DNA of 64,000 nt from Acinetobacter puyangensis (GCF_900096995.1 NZ_OANT01000006.1:62001-126000), one strand, 5' to 3'; positions 39,891-50,522 are shown, counted from the first letter of the stretch. A program made the numbers and translations. Notes: generated by a model from the sequence alone, not told the origin.

Positions 39891-41324
39891 ATGCATAAGC
39901 AGGGATTTAAATATCAAAAGCTGGCGGTACACATCGAACACCAAATTACCAGCGGGCAACTTAAAAATGGCGACAGATTATGTTCAATTCGTGATTTTTC
40001 CAAACGACATGCCATTAGCCTAAATACGGCCAAAGCCTGCTATCAGTTACTTGAAGCCAAGGGATTAATCTCAGTTAAACCCAAATCAGGTTATTTTGTA
40101 CAATATCAACCGCATCAGACGGCTGATAAAAATGCGAATTTTTTATCCTATCCACGTCAGGTTTCCAATCTTGAATTATTGGTTGAAATCCAGCAAGCAG
40201 CAATTTCTGCCGATCAGGTTCATCTTGGTACGATTCAGATTGATCCAAAATGGATTCCACTGGATAACTTGCGCCGTTCACTCAATCGTGCCATCAAGCA
40301 TTGTAAGCCTGAAGATTTTTTACATTGTGATCGACAGGGACATATACAGCTTCGTACAGCATTGGTCGAGTTGTGGCGGGAAGATGGTATCTATATCCCG
40401 ACCGAACAGGTGTTTATCAGTTCGGGCTGCATGCCGGCTTTGGCATTACTGATTCAGGTATTAAGCCATGAAAAAGATAGTATTATTGTTACCAGCCCAA
40501 CTTTTAATGGACAGTTGCAACTAATTGCCAATCTGAAACGTAAGATTATTGAGATTCCGGCCTCATCACGGGGTATTGATCTTGAGAGACTGGAACAGGT
40601 GATGCAATCGGGGCAGGCGAAATTATGTTTATTGACTGCAAATTTTCAGAATCCTTTGGGTTATTGTCTCAGTCATCAGGAAAAACAACACATTGCAAAG
40701 CTGGCCGAAAAATATCAGTGTTTTATTCTGGAAGATGATGTATTTGCAGAATGTGGTTATCAGGTGCAACGTCCTTTGCCCATTAAATATTGGGATCAGG
40801 CCGGTTATGTGATCTGGTGTGGTTCAATTTCAAAATCATTGTCCCATGCCTATCGTATCGGCTGGTTTTGTCTTGGTAAACAGGCGATGGCTTTTAGCGC
40901 TAAAATATTAACTCAGAATCAGATGGTCAACACCCCCTTGCAGCTTGGGTTGGCAGATTTTATTTACAGTAAAGCCTATCGGGAACATTTATCTCATCTG
41001 CATCATATCCTTCAAACGCAGGTCAGGGCATATATTGCGTATATTCAGGCGACTTTTGCCGAATTACTGCTGGAATGTCATATGCCTACGGGTGGATATA
41101 TCCTCTGGTTAAAGCTAAGACCGGAAATTAATAGTGTCGAGTTATATCATCAGGCAAAAGCCCATCAGATCAGTATTGTACCGGGACTGGTGTTTAGTGA
41201 AGATGGCAAACATCAACATTATATTCGTCTGAATGCCGGGCATATTCTAGATGAGAAAATGAAACAGGCCATTACGACATTGGCACAATGTAGTCGGATG
41301 TTGTATTTACAGCATATATTTTAG
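39891..41324 (+). CDS. MocR-family regulator (GntR-like HTH fused to aminotransferase)
   Basis: 477 residues. N-terminal GntR-type winged helix (about 1-70, QLKNGDRLCSIRDFSKRHAISLNTAKACYQLLEAKGLI) joined to a fold-type-I aminotransferase domain (about 110-470) with the PLP lysine in GSISKSLSHAYRIGW. Such regulators sense amino acids or PLP metabolism. In the gap to the divergent lipoprotein gene, two tandem GATACA units lie at 39851-39862; MocR-type proteins often bind direct repeats, but the match is only suggestive. Confidence 0.88.
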   Translation: MHKQGFKYQKLAVHIEHQITSGQLKNGDRLCSIRDFSKRHAISLNTAKACYQLLEAKGLISVKPKSGYFVQYQPHQTADKNANFLSYPRQVSNLELLVEIQQAAISADQVHLGTIQIDPKWIPLDNLRRSLNRAIKHCKPEDFLHCDRQGHIQLRTALVELWREDGIYIPTEQVFISSGCMPALALLIQVLSHEKDSIIVTSPTFNGQLQLIANLKRKIIEIPASSRGIDLERLEQVMQSGQAKLCLLTANFQNPLGYCLSHQEKQHIAKLAEKYQCFILEDDVFAECGYQVQRPLPIKYWDQAGYVIWCGSISKSLSHAYRIGWFCLGKQAMAFSAKILTQNQMVNTPLQLGLADFIYSKAYREHLSHLHHILQTQVRAYIAYIQATFAELLLECHMPTGGYILWLKLRPEINSVELYHQAKAHQISIVPGLVFSEDGKHQHYIRLNAGHILDEKMKQAITTLAQCSRMLYLQHIF

Positions 41325-41432
41325 AATGAATAAACAATTCGTTGATGTGTTTAGATACAAATAGATTTTTAAAATCGGCAAAAATATGTTTAAGTAATAC
41401 GTTTTTAAAATTCAGGATGTGTTCAAGCCTTT

Positions 41433-42206
41433 ATGTCCCTAAATATTTTGCCCGGTTTATTTATATCACATGGCTCGCCCATGTTAGCTTTACAGCCTGG
41501 ACAGGTTGGAGCAGCATTTGAGCGGATTAGTCATAATCTACCCAAACCCAGAGCAATTGTGGTGATGTCCGCACATTGGGAAGATATTGTGTTGGAAGTT
41601 AGTACAGCAACACGTCCAAAAACTTGGCATGATTTCAGGGGCTTTCCCGAGGCACTGTATAAACTGCAATATCCTGCACCGGGCGAACCTGAATTGGCAG
41701 AAGAAATTATCCAGCGTCTCCAGGACTCAGGATTCGAAGCCCATGCCAATGCCATGCGACCACGAGATCATGGGGTGTGGATGCCGTTATTACATATGTA
41801 TCCGGAAGCAGATATCCCGGTAATCCAAATTTCATTGCCAAAATTTTATACGGCCAGACAAATTTATCAATTGGCAGAATCTTTGGCTTATCTACGTCAG
41901 CAACAGGTGCTATTGATTGGCTCAGGGAGCATTACCCATAATTTGGCCGAACTTCGCTGGCAAGAACAAAGTGATGTGCCGCTCTGGGCCAGTGAGTTTC
42001 GGAACAAAGTAGCCAGTCTATTACAAAATAGTGATTATGAAGCTGTCTTAAATTGGAAAAATTTACCTTATATTCAAAAAAATCATCCGTCTTTGGAACA
42101 TTTGAGTCCCTTATTTTTTGCGATGGGCACCGGAAAACGTATGAGCGTAGTGCATTCCAGTTTTAGTATGGGCACACTGGGCATGGATTTATATCGTTTT
42201 GATTGA
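41433..42206 (+). CDS. DODA-type class III extradiol ring-opening dioxygenase (YgiD-like)
   Basis: 257 residues. PGLFISHGSPMLAL, the iron-binding HGVWMPL and SGSITHNL segments and a conserved His in AHW (MSAHWEDI) match the 4,5-DOPA dioxygenase (LigB/YgiD) family. Length equals YgiD-type enzymes. Its natural substrate is unknown. It follows the MocR regulator on the same strand after 108 bases and could be regulated by it. Confidence 0.85.
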   Translation: MSLNILPGLFISHGSPMLALQPGQVGAAFERISHNLPKPRAIVVMSAHWEDIVLEVSTATRPKTWHDFRGFPEALYKLQYPAPGEPELAEEIIQRLQDSGFEAHANAMRPRDHGVWMPLLHMYPEADIPVIQISLPKFYTARQIYQLAESLAYLRQQQVLLIGSGSITHNLAELRWQEQSDVPLWASEFRNKVASLLQNSDYEAVLNWKNLPYIQKNHPSLEHLSPLFFAMGTGKRMSVVHSSFSMGTLGMDLYRFD

Positions 42207-42440
42207 TTTTTAATAGACTCGATGTGTATAGCAGGGAAGGCTGTACATGAGCAATTCTCTATCATATCTCTATTATATTCTTTGCCAAACTTTTTGCGAA
42301 TAATTATTGTTAAAAAATGCTAAATATATGACGCATATTAATTTTATTTTACAAAAAGAAACTGGTCAAAACAAAAAGGCATTATATTTTTTTCTGCAAT
42401 GGTTATATCTTAACAGGCTAAATAAATTAGAGTCGATGTT

Positions 42441-43208
42441 ATGAAATTAAAACTTATTGCTGTGCTTAGCTTGTCTTTAGCCGGTGTATTGACAGCCTGT
42501 CAATCCAATCAATCTACAACCACGTCATCACAAAAAGAAGCGATACATGTGAAGCAGCATCTACAACAAACTTTGCAGGGATATACCTGGTCATATCAGC
42601 CACAACAAAATATGCCACCTATTGTACTGAACTTTCAGGATAATCGGATGAGCATTTATAGTGGCTGTAACCGCATGGGGACTGACTTTAGCCTGAATCA
42701 AAACACACTTAAAACAGGTAATGTCATCAGCACTAAAATGGCTTGTGAACCTGAGCGCATGAAACAGGAACAATTTGCAGCATCATTATTCCAGAATCGT
42801 GAATTGACGCTTAATCTTAATACAGCAAATCCAGATCAACCGCTCCTAACAGTTCGCGGTGCAGATGGTCAGCAATATCAGTTTATTGGAACAGCAACAC
42901 CTGAAACAAAATATCAAGGACAAGGCGAGATTGTCTTTCTGGAAGTTGCACCAGAAACCAAGGCATGTGTTGGTGTCGCAGTACAGCAATGTTTGCAGGT
43001 ACGGGAAATCAAATACAATGCGCAGGGATTAAAAACAGCAACCGGCAATTGGGAACTGTTTTATGGTCAGATTGAAGGTTTCCAGCATGATCCAAAGTTA
43101 CGTACCATCATTCGTACCAAACGCTTTACTGTAAAAAATCCGGCAGCTGATCAATCCAAATATGCCTATGTGCATGATATGACAGTAGAACAGGAACTGG
43201 TGAAATAA
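42441..43208 (+). CDS. META plus DUF4377 domain lipoprotein (HslJ-like)
   Basis: 255 residues. Lipobox LTACQS gives an acylated Cys at about residue 20. The META domain (about 45-135; GYTWSYQPQ... NRMSIYSGCNRMGTDFSL... NVISTKMACEPERMKQEQFAASLF) resembles HslJ, and the following region (YQGQGEIVFLEVAPETKACVGVAVQQCLQVREIKYNAQG) fits DUF4377. HslJ-type proteins are linked to heat-shock or antibiotic tolerance, without a known mechanism. 42207-42440 holds only AT-rich sequence with a weak dyad. Confidence 0.83.
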   Translation: MKLKLIAVLSLSLAGVLTACQSNQSTTTSSQKEAIHVKQHLQQTLQGYTWSYQPQQNMPPIVLNFQDNRMSIYSGCNRMGTDFSLNQNTLKTGNVISTKMACEPERMKQEQFAASLFQNRELTLNLNTANPDQPLLTVRGADGQQYQFIGTATPETKYQGQGEIVFLEVAPETKACVGVAVQQCLQVREIKYNAQGLKTATGNWELFYGQIEGFQHDPKLRTIIRTKRFTVKNPAADQSKYAYVHDMTVEQELVK

Positions 43209-43253
43209 GCGCTTAGCATTTATATAGAATATTTGTGTCAAGGTAGTTGAATC

Positions 43254-43291
43254 AAAAAAGCATATATCTTTTAGGGATATATGCTTTTTTT
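43254..43291. terminator. Bidirectional terminator after the META lipoprotein
   Basis: An A run, GCATATATC (43260-43268), a 7-base loop, GATATATGC (43276-43284) and a T run. It separates the convergent lipoprotein and monooxygenase genes. Confidence 0.9.
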
Positions 43292-43318
43292 AATTGATGG
43301 TTAAAACGTCAAATATCG

Positions 43319-44854
43319 CTAGGCGATATTTAATTGTGGTGCGGTTTTTGCCTTTCTTAAAATAAATGCTTTTTTATCAGGATTTTGGGTCTCCAGCCAG
43401 TATTTCCATGTATAACCCGGCCATAAACTAAAGTTTTTACCTTCTGCATTGGTGTACCAGCTATTACAACCGCTACTCCATACCGTATGGGAGAGATCTT
43501 TTTGTACTTTTTGGTTAAAACGATCCTGCACATCAGTCTTGACTTCAATGCTGTCTGCACCTTGTTTTTTCAAAATATTCAGTATTTTTAAAATATATTC
43601 AACTTGTGCTTCAATCATAAAAATAATCGAATTGTGCCCCAAACCGGTATTCGGTCCAACCAGCTGGAATAAATTCGGAAAGCCTTTGGTCAATACACCA
43701 TAATAGCTTTCGGCATTGTCTTTCCAGTCCTGCATCAAATCATGACCATCTATGCCTTTACATGGAAAATCTTTCATATAAATACGTGGGTCAGTGATAA
43801 AGCCCGTGCCATAAATAATGCAATCAATTTTGCGAGCCTTACCATCACTGCTGATAATGCTATCTTCGGTGACTTCCTGAATGCCATCAGTCACCAATTC
43901 CACATTTTTACGGTTAAAGGTCGGGTAATATTTGTTTGAAATCAGAATCCGTTTACAGCCCATAACATAATCAGGGATTAATTTTCTGGCAATTTCCTTG
44001 TCTTTGACCTGATAACGGATCCATGCCTCGACCAGTTTTTGCCCATACTTCATGATCTCGGGTTTAAAAATAGGTACCACTCTGGACTCATTACTCCAAT
44101 ACAGGCGGGCACGATGAATCTTTCGCAGCAATGGCACTTTGTTAAATAAGGTTTTGCTTAGATTGGAATATGGACGCTCATCACGTGGAATCACCCAAGC
44201 CGCACTACGCTGAAATACATACAGTTGTTTAACCAGAGTGGCAATTTCTGGAACATACTGGATTGCACTGCCACCGGTGCCAATTGAAGCAACTGTTTTG
44301 TTTTTCAAATCATAGGTATGATCCCACTGTGCAGAATGGAAAACTTTACCTTTAAATTTTTCTATGCCTTTTATTTTCGGAATCTGTGCAACATGCAGTG
44401 GTCCGGAAGCCAGCACCACAAACTGTGCCAGAATAGGGGATTGGTCTTTAATCTCCAGTCGCCACTGGGTATTTTGTTCCTGATAATATGCACCAATCAC
44501 TTCCTGATTAAAGTGGCAATAAGATCGTAATCCAAATTTTTCTGTAGTATCCAAAATATAGTCATGAATTTCATGACAATTGGCATAGCGTTTTGACCAG
44601 TCGGTTTTTGCAGCAAAAGAAAATGAATACATATGCGATTGCACATCACAGGCAGCACCGGGATATTTATTTTCACGCCAGGTTCCACCGACTTCACTGG
44701 ATTTTTCCAGAATCATGAAATCTGTATAGCCTGTTTGTAACAGACGGATTGCCATTGCCAGACCACCAAAACCGGAACCAATGATGGCAATTCCTGTTTG
44801 CCGTGTGGTGTTTGAGACTGATGTGACTTGTTGTTTTTCAGCCAAAGTTGCCAT
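43319..44854 (-). CDS. Flavin-containing monooxygenase, Baeyer-Villiger type
   Basis: 511 residues from ATG 44854 (GTAGG-like site upstream). The first Rossmann motif is IIGSGFGGLAMAIRL, the second GTGGSAIQY. GTWRENKYPGAACDVQSHMYSF and the type I Baeyer-Villiger fingerprint FKGKVFHSAQWDH (FxGxxxHxxxW) are present. Uses FAD and NADPH to insert oxygen next to a ketone. A longer frame from 45019 would overlap the divergent regulator and adds unlikely residues. Substrate may be an alkanone or cyclic ketone; the divergent AraC regulator probably controls it. Confidence 0.88.
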   Translation of the reverse strand: MATLAEKQQVTSVSNTTRQTGIAIIGSGFGGLAMAIRLLQTGYTDFMILEKSSEVGGTWRENKYPGAACDVQSHMYSFSFAAKTDWSKRYANCHEIHDYILDTTEKFGLRSYCHFNQEVIGAYYQEQNTQWRLEIKDQSPILAQFVVLASGPLHVAQIPKIKGIEKFKGKVFHSAQWDHTYDLKNKTVASIGTGGSAIQYVPEIATLVKQLYVFQRSAAWVIPRDERPYSNLSKTLFNKVPLLRKIHRARLYWSNESRVVPIFKPEIMKYGQKLVEAWIRYQVKDKEIARKLIPDYVMGCKRILISNKYYPTFNRKNVELVTDGIQEVTEDSIISSDGKARKIDCIIYGTGFITDPRIYMKDFPCKGIDGHDLMQDWKDNAESYYGVLTKGFPNLFQLVGPNTGLGHNSIIFMIEAQVEYILKILNILKKQGADSIEVKTDVQDRFNQKVQKDLSHTVWSSGCNSWYTNAEGKNFSLWPGYTWKYWLETQNPDKKAFILRKAKTAPQLNIA

Positions 44855-45006
44855 AGGATGACCTACCATAGAAAAGATATACGGGCAGGATAAGACAAAA
44901 AAACACTTGCCACCATGATCGAATTGACATAAAAGTTGATCATTTCGGCAAGGTGATGTCGAGAAATTGTGTATAACATGGAAAAGTGGCAAATGGATAG
45001 GTCGCA

Positions 45007-46035
45007 ATGAAGCGTTCAATTATGGGACTCATGTATCTGATACAAGGCATGCAATCGGCAGGTGTCAATGTGCTATCCCGATTAAAAGAAATCGGAATTT
45101 TATCAGATCAATTAACGCCTACAGCACTGATACATCGTGATCTGGAATGGCAGATACAACAACATATTACTCAAGGACTTGATCCTTTTTTAGGGTTAAA
45201 GGTCGGACAGCACTATACGCTAGCAGGCTATGGCCCTTTCCTCATGTTTCTGATGACCGCAGAACATGTTGAACAGGTCTTACATCAGGCAATGCAATAT
45301 CAAGGCTTAACCTACTTATCCGGAAAACTATCTTATGAGATTACAAAACAACATCTTATCTTACGTTATCAGCCGCTTGATGTGCAGGATGTGGTCTCGC
45401 AATTTCGCATGAATTCTGAAATTTCGGGCACTTATCGGTTTATCCGGGATATTTATACCATGTCCGGCTTGCCCAACTATGACATTGATGTTTATTTGCC
45501 AATAAGCCAGCCCACACAAACAGAACAATTACAAGCCTATCGCAATTATTATGGCGAAAATCTATGTTTTGGCTGGTCTTGTGCCGAGTTTTGGATTGAT
45601 ATCAGGATTCTTAGTCATCGTTTAAGCAGTGCCGATGTGATTATGCATGAGGTGTATCGTCAGCGCTGTGAAGAAGAGTTGACGAGAATGAATATGTCAT
45701 CATCTGACACAGATCGTCTAAGTGAGCAAGTTCATGATTATTTATTGCTGCAACGTGAGGTGATGCCGAATCTAACTGCAATTTCACGGGCATTGAATAT
45801 TCCTGAACGTACTATTCGTTATCAGCTGGCAGCGCATCAAAGTTCATTTCAACAGATTAGACAAAGTGTGATAAAGCAAAAAGCCGAACTTTTGCTCAAA
45901 GAAGGGCAATATACCATCGAAGAGATTGCACGTTCACTTGGCTATGCCGAAACTGCATCATACAACCATGCCTTTAAACGCTGGTATGGGATGAGTCCAA
46001 AACAGTTTCAGGCGATACATGCACATGAGGTATAA
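45007..46035 (+). CDS. AraC-family regulator (OruR/ArgR-like) divergent from the monooxygenase
   Basis: 342 residues. An N-terminal AraC-binding-like domain (about 20-200, DPFLGLKVGQHYTLAGYGPFLMFLMTA) precedes a C-terminal AraC HTH (LTAISRALNIPERTIRYQLAAHQSSFQQIRQSVIKQKAELLLKEGQYTIEEIARSLGYAETASYNHAFKRWYGMSPKQF). Divergent from the Baeyer-Villiger gene with 152 bases between the starts. Ligand unknown. Confidence 0.9.
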   Translation: MKRSIMGLMYLIQGMQSAGVNVLSRLKEIGILSDQLTPTALIHRDLEWQIQQHITQGLDPFLGLKVGQHYTLAGYGPFLMFLMTAEHVEQVLHQAMQYQGLTYLSGKLSYEITKQHLILRYQPLDVQDVVSQFRMNSEISGTYRFIRDIYTMSGLPNYDIDVYLPISQPTQTEQLQAYRNYYGENLCFGWSCAEFWIDIRILSHRLSSADVIMHEVYRQRCEEELTRMNMSSSDTDRLSEQVHDYLLLQREVMPNLTAISRALNIPERTIRYQLAAHQSSFQQIRQSVIKQKAELLLKEGQYTIEEIARSLGYAETASYNHAFKRWYGMSPKQFQAIHAHEV

Positions 46036-46133
46036 TCCGATAAAACAGGTTTGCCCTGACATATAAGTTGCTTTCACTAAAGTTGGATTCTTTTTACAAA
46101 ATAATGCGTATAATATCAAGCTATGTTCAGCCA

Positions 46134-47294
46134 ATGAAAAACTTATCCAATATGAACAATATATACTCGACTGAAGTTTTATCTCCTGCCATGCGTTATC
46201 AACAGGCATTAGATTCCGGACAATTTACCCCGGATGTTGAACAGCAAAAAGCAGTGCAAACTTTGGATGAAGTATGGCAAGAGCTGATGCAACGCTACAA
46301 ATCTTCCAAAAAGGCGTTTCGTCGTTTCCGCCGCCAAACTGCACCGGATGGTGTCTATATGTGGGGTGGGGTGGGTCGTGGTAAAACCTGGCTGATGGAT
46401 CAGTTTTTTGATTCGATTCCGTTTCGCCGTAAAATGCGTATGCATTTTCATCATTTTATGCAGCATGTGCATCGGGAATTAAATAAACTCTCAGGTCAGC
46501 GTAATCCGCTGGATATTGTGGCAGATCAAATTTATCGTGATGCTGTGGTGATTTGTTTTGACGAGTTTTTCGTTTCCAATGTGACTGATGCCATGATTCT
46601 GGGTGATTTATTCCAGAAACTGTTTACTCGCGGTATTACACTGGTGGCAACTTCTAATATTGCACCGGATGGCTTATATAAAAATGGTATTCACCGCGAT
46701 CGTTTTTTACCGACCATCGAACTGGTGAAAAAGCATTGTACAGTTTTAAATGTGGATTCAGGGGTTGATTATCGACTGCGATTATTAAAACAATCACAAT
46801 TGTTTAAATCGCCACTGAATCGTGAAAATGAAGCATGGATTGAAGAGCGTTTTAATACCTTAACGTCAACACAAACTGTGGTTCGTGAATCGATTTTAAT
46901 TAATCAGCGTATTGTTGCCAATCGTGCACATACAGAAGATGTGCTGTGGTGTGATTTTTCCGAATTGTGCCTAAAACCGCGCAGTCCAGCAGATTTTATT
47001 GAAATTGCTAATACATATAATACCGTATTAGTGAGTAGTGTTCCGCATTTAACCGATCAGTTATCTGATGGAACACGACGTTTTATTTATCTGGTCGATG
47101 AGTTTTATGATCGCCGGGTAAAATTGATTTTGACTTCGGAAGACTCGATTCTTCATCTTTATCAGGGTGAGAAATTGGCATTTGAAATTGAACGTACCCG
47201 TTCACGTTTATTAGAGATGCAATCGGAAGAATACCTGAATACCGAACACCGTTTGTCTGAGTCAAATAATACAGAGCATCAAAAGGTGATCTGA
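46134..47294 (+). CDS. zapE: Cell division ATPase ZapE (AFG1-like)
   Basis: About 386 residues from ATG 46134. Walker A GGVGRGKTW (near residue 77), Walker B VICFDEFF and the sensor ATSNIAPDGLYKNGI are intact. ZapE binds the Z ring during constriction. The earlier TTG 46068 is rejected because a TATAAT -10 lies at 46109-46114. A second ATG at 46152 is possible. Confidence 0.92.
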   Translation: MKNLSNMNNIYSTEVLSPAMRYQQALDSGQFTPDVEQQKAVQTLDEVWQELMQRYKSSKKAFRRFRRQTAPDGVYMWGGVGRGKTWLMDQFFDSIPFRRKMRMHFHHFMQHVHRELNKLSGQRNPLDIVADQIYRDAVVICFDEFFVSNVTDAMILGDLFQKLFTRGITLVATSNIAPDGLYKNGIHRDRFLPTIELVKKHCTVLNVDSGVDYRLRLLKQSQLFKSPLNRENEAWIEERFNTLTSTQTVVRESILINQRIVANRAHTEDVLWCDFSELCLKPRSPADFIEIANTYNTVLVSSVPHLTDQLSDGTRRFIYLVDEFYDRRVKLILTSEDSILHLYQGEKLAFEIERTRSRLLEMQSEEYLNTEHRLSESNNTEHQKVI

Positions 47295-47298
47295 GAAT

Positions 47299-47363
47299 AA
47301 ACATGTTGTGTCTTGGCACCAAAATTTGCAAAAAAATCACTATTATTTTTTTGCAACATGTTT
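47299..47363. terminator. Nested inverted repeats after zapE, probable bidirectional terminator
   Basis: TTGCAAAAAAAT (47326-47337) pairs with ATTTTTTTGCAA (47345-47356) over a seven-base loop. Outside it, AAACATGTTG (47299-47308) pairs with CAACATGTTT (47354-47363); the two right arms overlap by CAA, so the structures compete. Confidence 0.6.
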
Positions 47364-47460
47364 ATTATTTAGAAATGGAATAAAAGTATGCAGATGTTTT
47401 TTCATCGGTATACTAACAGGAACCTATTTGACTTAAAGTAGCCAACAGTTAGGAAGCACA

Positions 47461-49623
47461 ATGACCGAACGTATTCAACAAGGCAAACTTGCAATTGCCA
47501 AAGAACTTTATGATTTTATTGAAAATGAAGCACTCCCAGGTACGGGTATTGACAGTGCAACATACTGGAAAAACTTTGAGCAAGTCGTTGTAGATTTAAG
47601 CCCTAAAAACAAGGCGCTTTTAGAAAAGCGTGATGCGATTCAAAAACAAATTGATGAATGGCACCGTAACAACAAATTTGAATTAAATGCTTACAAAGCA
47701 TTTTTAACTGAAATTGGTTACTTACTACCCGAAGTAGAAGATTTTCAGATTAGCACTGAAAATGTCGATGAAGAAATTGCCTTATTGGCTGGTCCACAGC
47801 TGGTTGTACCTGTGCGTAATGCACGTTACTGCCTAAACGCTGCCAATGCACGTTGGGGTTCTTTATACGATGCCCTATACGGTTTTGATGTCATTCCGGA
47901 AGATGGCGGTGCAGAAAAAGGTAAGGGTTACAACCCAGTTCGTGGTGCAAAAGTTATTGCTTTTGCCAAGGACTTTCTGGATAAAACCTTCCCGCTTGCT
48001 CAAGGTTCTCATGCCGATGCAACAAAATACGCCATCGAAAATAATAAATTGGCAGTCAGCTTAAAAGACGGTACAACAACTGCGTTGCAACATGAAGCAC
48101 AGTTTGTTGGTTTTAATGGTGATGAAACAAGTCCAACAGAAATCGTGCTGTTAAATAACGGCTTACATGTCATTATCGAGATTGATGCCAATAGTGCAAT
48201 CGGTCAGACAGATGCAGCTGGTGTTAAAGATTTGGTATTGGAAGCAGCAGTCACCACCATTCAGGATCTGGAAGATTCAGTTGCCGCAGTAGACGCCGAA
48301 GAAAAAGTTGAAGGCTATCGCAACTGGCTGGGTCTGATGAAGGGCACACTCGAAGAAAAAATCGAGAAAAATGGTAAAACAGTGACTCGTGCCTTAAATA
48401 AAGACCGCACTGTTAAAAACCTGATTGGTGGCACCACCACTTTACACGGTCGTTCTTTGATGTTGCTGCGTAATGTCGGTCATTTGATGACAAACCCAGC
48501 AATTCTTGTTAATGGACAAGAAATTTTTGAGGGTATTCTGGATGCGTTAGTAACTTCATTACTGAGTTTCGCTGACATTAAAGGTGAAAACGAAAATAAA
48601 AACTCACGTAAAGGTTCGATGTATATCGTTAAACCGAAAATGCATGGTCCGGAAGAAGTTGCTTTTACCGTTGAGTTATTTGAACGTGTAGAACAGGCAT
48701 TGGGCTTACCAGCAAAAACGCTGAAAGTCGGTATCATGGATGAAGAGCGTCGTACCTCAGTAAATCTGAAAAACTGTATTGCACAGGCTAAAGACCGTAC
48801 CATCTTTATCAATACCGGATTTATGGACCGTACAGGTGATGAAATCCATACCTTTATGGAAGCAGGTCCATTTGTTCGTAAGGGTGAGATCAAGGGACAA
48901 AAATGGTTCCCGGCTTATGAAAACCGCAATGTTATGATCGGTCTGGAAACAGGCTTGCGTGGTAAAGCACAAATCGGTAAAGGCATGTGGCCAAAACCGG
49001 ATATGCTGCTGGATATGTACAAAACCAAAATTGAACATCCAGAAGCTGGCGCAAGCTGTGCATGGGTACCATCACCATCTGGTGCCGTGATTCATGCTAT
49101 TCATTATCATCAATGTAATGTGTCTGAACGTCAGCAGGAATTGCTGAAAACTCAGCCTTTACCGCTTGATGACTTGCTGACACCACCTTTGGCCAGCGAT
49201 ATCAACTGGACAACAGACGAAATCACCAAAGAACTTGAAAATAACTGTCAGGGTATCTTGGGCTATGTTGTGCGCTGGGTAGATCTGGGCGTAGGCTGTT
49301 CTAAAGTGCCGGATATTAACAATGTCGGCTTGATGGAAGACCGTGCGACCTTGCGTATTTCTTCGCAACACGTTGCAAACTGGTTGCGTCACGGTATCGT
49401 AACGACTGAACAGGTTGAAGAAGTGCTGAAACAAATGGCGAAAATTGTTGATGAACAAAATGCCAATGATTCTGCTTATACGCCAATGGGACCAAACTTT
49501 GATGGGATTGCATTCCAAGCCGCTTCCGACCTGATCTTTAAAGGTGCAGAACAACCTTCTGGCTATACCGAACCTTTATTGCATGCAGCACGTTTGAAGT
49601 TAAAAGGTTATACAGGTGATTAA
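47461..49623 (+). CDS. glcB: Malate synthase G
   Basis: 720 residues. Condenses glyoxylate with acetyl-CoA to malate, closing the glyoxylate shunt or consuming glycolate-derived glyoxylate. [54 protein letters not shown] and the catalytic [18 protein letters not shown] region are present. Length matches E. coli GlcB (723). With alkM this supports growth on alkanes and fatty acids. Confidence 0.97.
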   Translation: MTERIQQGKLAIAKELYDFIENEALPGTGIDSATYWKNFEQVVVDLSPKNKALLEKRDAIQKQIDEWHRNNKFELNAYKAFLTEIGYLLPEVEDFQISTENVDEEIALLAGPQLVVPVRNARYCLNAANARWGSLYDALYGFDVIPEDGGAEKGKGYNPVRGAKVIAFAKDFLDKTFPLAQGSHADATKYAIENNKLAVSLKDGTTTALQHEAQFVGFNGDETSPTEIVLLNNGLHVIIEIDANSAIGQTDAAGVKDLVLEAAVTTIQDLEDSVAAVDAEEKVEGYRNWLGLMKGTLEEKIEKNGKTVTRALNKDRTVKNLIGGTTTLHGRSLMLLRNVGHLMTNPAILVNGQEIFEGILDALVTSLLSFADIKGENENKNSRKGSMYIVKPKMHGPEEVAFTVELFERVEQALGLPAKTLKVGIMDEERRTSVNLKNCIAQAKDRTIFINTGFMDRTGDEIHTFMEAGPFVRKGEIKGQKWFPAYENRNVMIGLETGLRGKAQIGKGMWPKPDMLLDMYKTKIEHPEAGASCAWVPSPSGAVIHAIHYHQCNVSERQQELLKTQPLPLDDLLTPPLASDINWTTDEITKELENNCQGILGYVVRWVDLGVGCSKVPDINNVGLMEDRATLRISSQHVANWLRHGIVTTEQVEEVLKQMAKIVDEQNANDSAYTPMGPNFDGIAFQAASDLIFKGAEQPSGYTEPLLHAARLKLKGYTGD

Positions 49624-49641
49624 TCCACATCTGTTTTAATC

Positions 49642-49673
49642 AAAAAACCGGTCTTTGATAAGATCGGTTTTTT
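49642..49673 (+). terminator. Terminator after glcB
   Basis: AAAAAACCGgTCT and AGAtCGGTTTTTT pair around a short loop with one bulge. Confidence 0.85.
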
Positions 49674-49771
49674 ATGGCGATTAGCATAAGCAATATACAA
49701 TAGATTAACGATTACAAGAAAAGAAAGCATTCTTTTTTTTTAAAATTTACGATAGCTGCGCGCAATATGAT

Positions 49772-50311
49772 TTATAAATTACGCTTGAGTTCTTTTTCAA
49801 AGTGTTTTACCGATTTAACGTATTTTCTCACTTTCCATCGTGTCCAGAAACTGGATTCATAACCAGTAGGTCCAACATTATAATAAGCAATGGCCTTTTT
49901 CCAGCTGCCGCCTTGGGCATGATAGGTAGAAAGGATATGCGCAGTACAATGGATATTAGTGCTTTCATTATAAAGATCATTACCACACACTTTTGCCCAG
50001 TAGCTTGGAATAATCTGGCCCAGTCCCACAGCACCCGTAGATGAACGTGCATTGCTATTAAAGTTTGATTCCTGCCGAATAATGGCAGAAACCAGTCTTG
50101 GATCAACATCATAATGATCAGCACTATTGATAATCATGGGAGAGAGCCGATTCGCCTGATATTGAGGTACTGCATATGCTTTTTGTAATCCGGCAGATAA
50201 TTTATCTGCCCGTTTGGCGACAGGACCACCATGCGGACCTAAGCTGGCACAACCTGTTACGACAAGTGTAGAGGAGAGTAAAAAGGCTTTAATACTAAAG
50301 TTGAGATTCAC
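49772..50311 (-). CDS. Lytic murein transglycosylase, lipoprotein (SLT domain)
   Basis: About 179 residues from GTG 50311, which has AAGGG six bases upstream; a 50332 ATG start would add seven residues. Lipobox VTGC anchors it in the membrane. The SLT domain shows the catalytic Glu in AIIRQESNFNSNARS, followed by GAVGLGQIIPSYW and AIAYYNVG. It cleaves peptidoglycan, giving anhydro-muropeptides. Small size resembles EmtA/MltE. Confidence 0.9.
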   Translation of the reverse strand: MNLNFSIKAFLLSSTLVVTGCASLGPHGGPVAKRADKLSAGLQKAYAVPQYQANRLSPMIINSADHYDVDPRLVSAIIRQESNFNSNARSSTGAVGLGQIIPSYWAKVCGNDLYNESTNIHCTAHILSTYHAQGGSWKKAIAYYNVGPTGYESSFWTRWKVRKYVKSVKHFEKELKRNL

Positions 50312-50522
50312 ATGACACCCTTGATTTATCATTTATGATCCATGATTTATTTTTTCACAAAGCGAAACTGAGTCCAAATCACTTTCTGATGGTAATCAGC
50401 GAATTGTTTTCCGTCAAATCCTTTTGGGGAATGTCTTAAATATAAACATCCCTAATGCAATGATCGCTTCTGGCTTAAAAAGATAAGGCAAAAGAGATCA
50501 AACTCATTTATAATAGACGCAT

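Noticed and set aside
43319..44854. AlmA, the long-chain alkane monooxygenase of Acinetobacter
   Set aside because: The flavin motif GSGFGGLAMAIRL and GTWRENKYPGAACDV differ from the AlmA pattern I recall; the sequence fits Baeyer-Villiger enzymes better.
44855..45019. Long N-terminal extension of the Baeyer-Villiger monooxygenase to 45019
   Set aside because: It overlaps the start of the divergent AraC gene, is unlike the family N terminus, and a better-placed ATG with a ribosome site lies at 44854.
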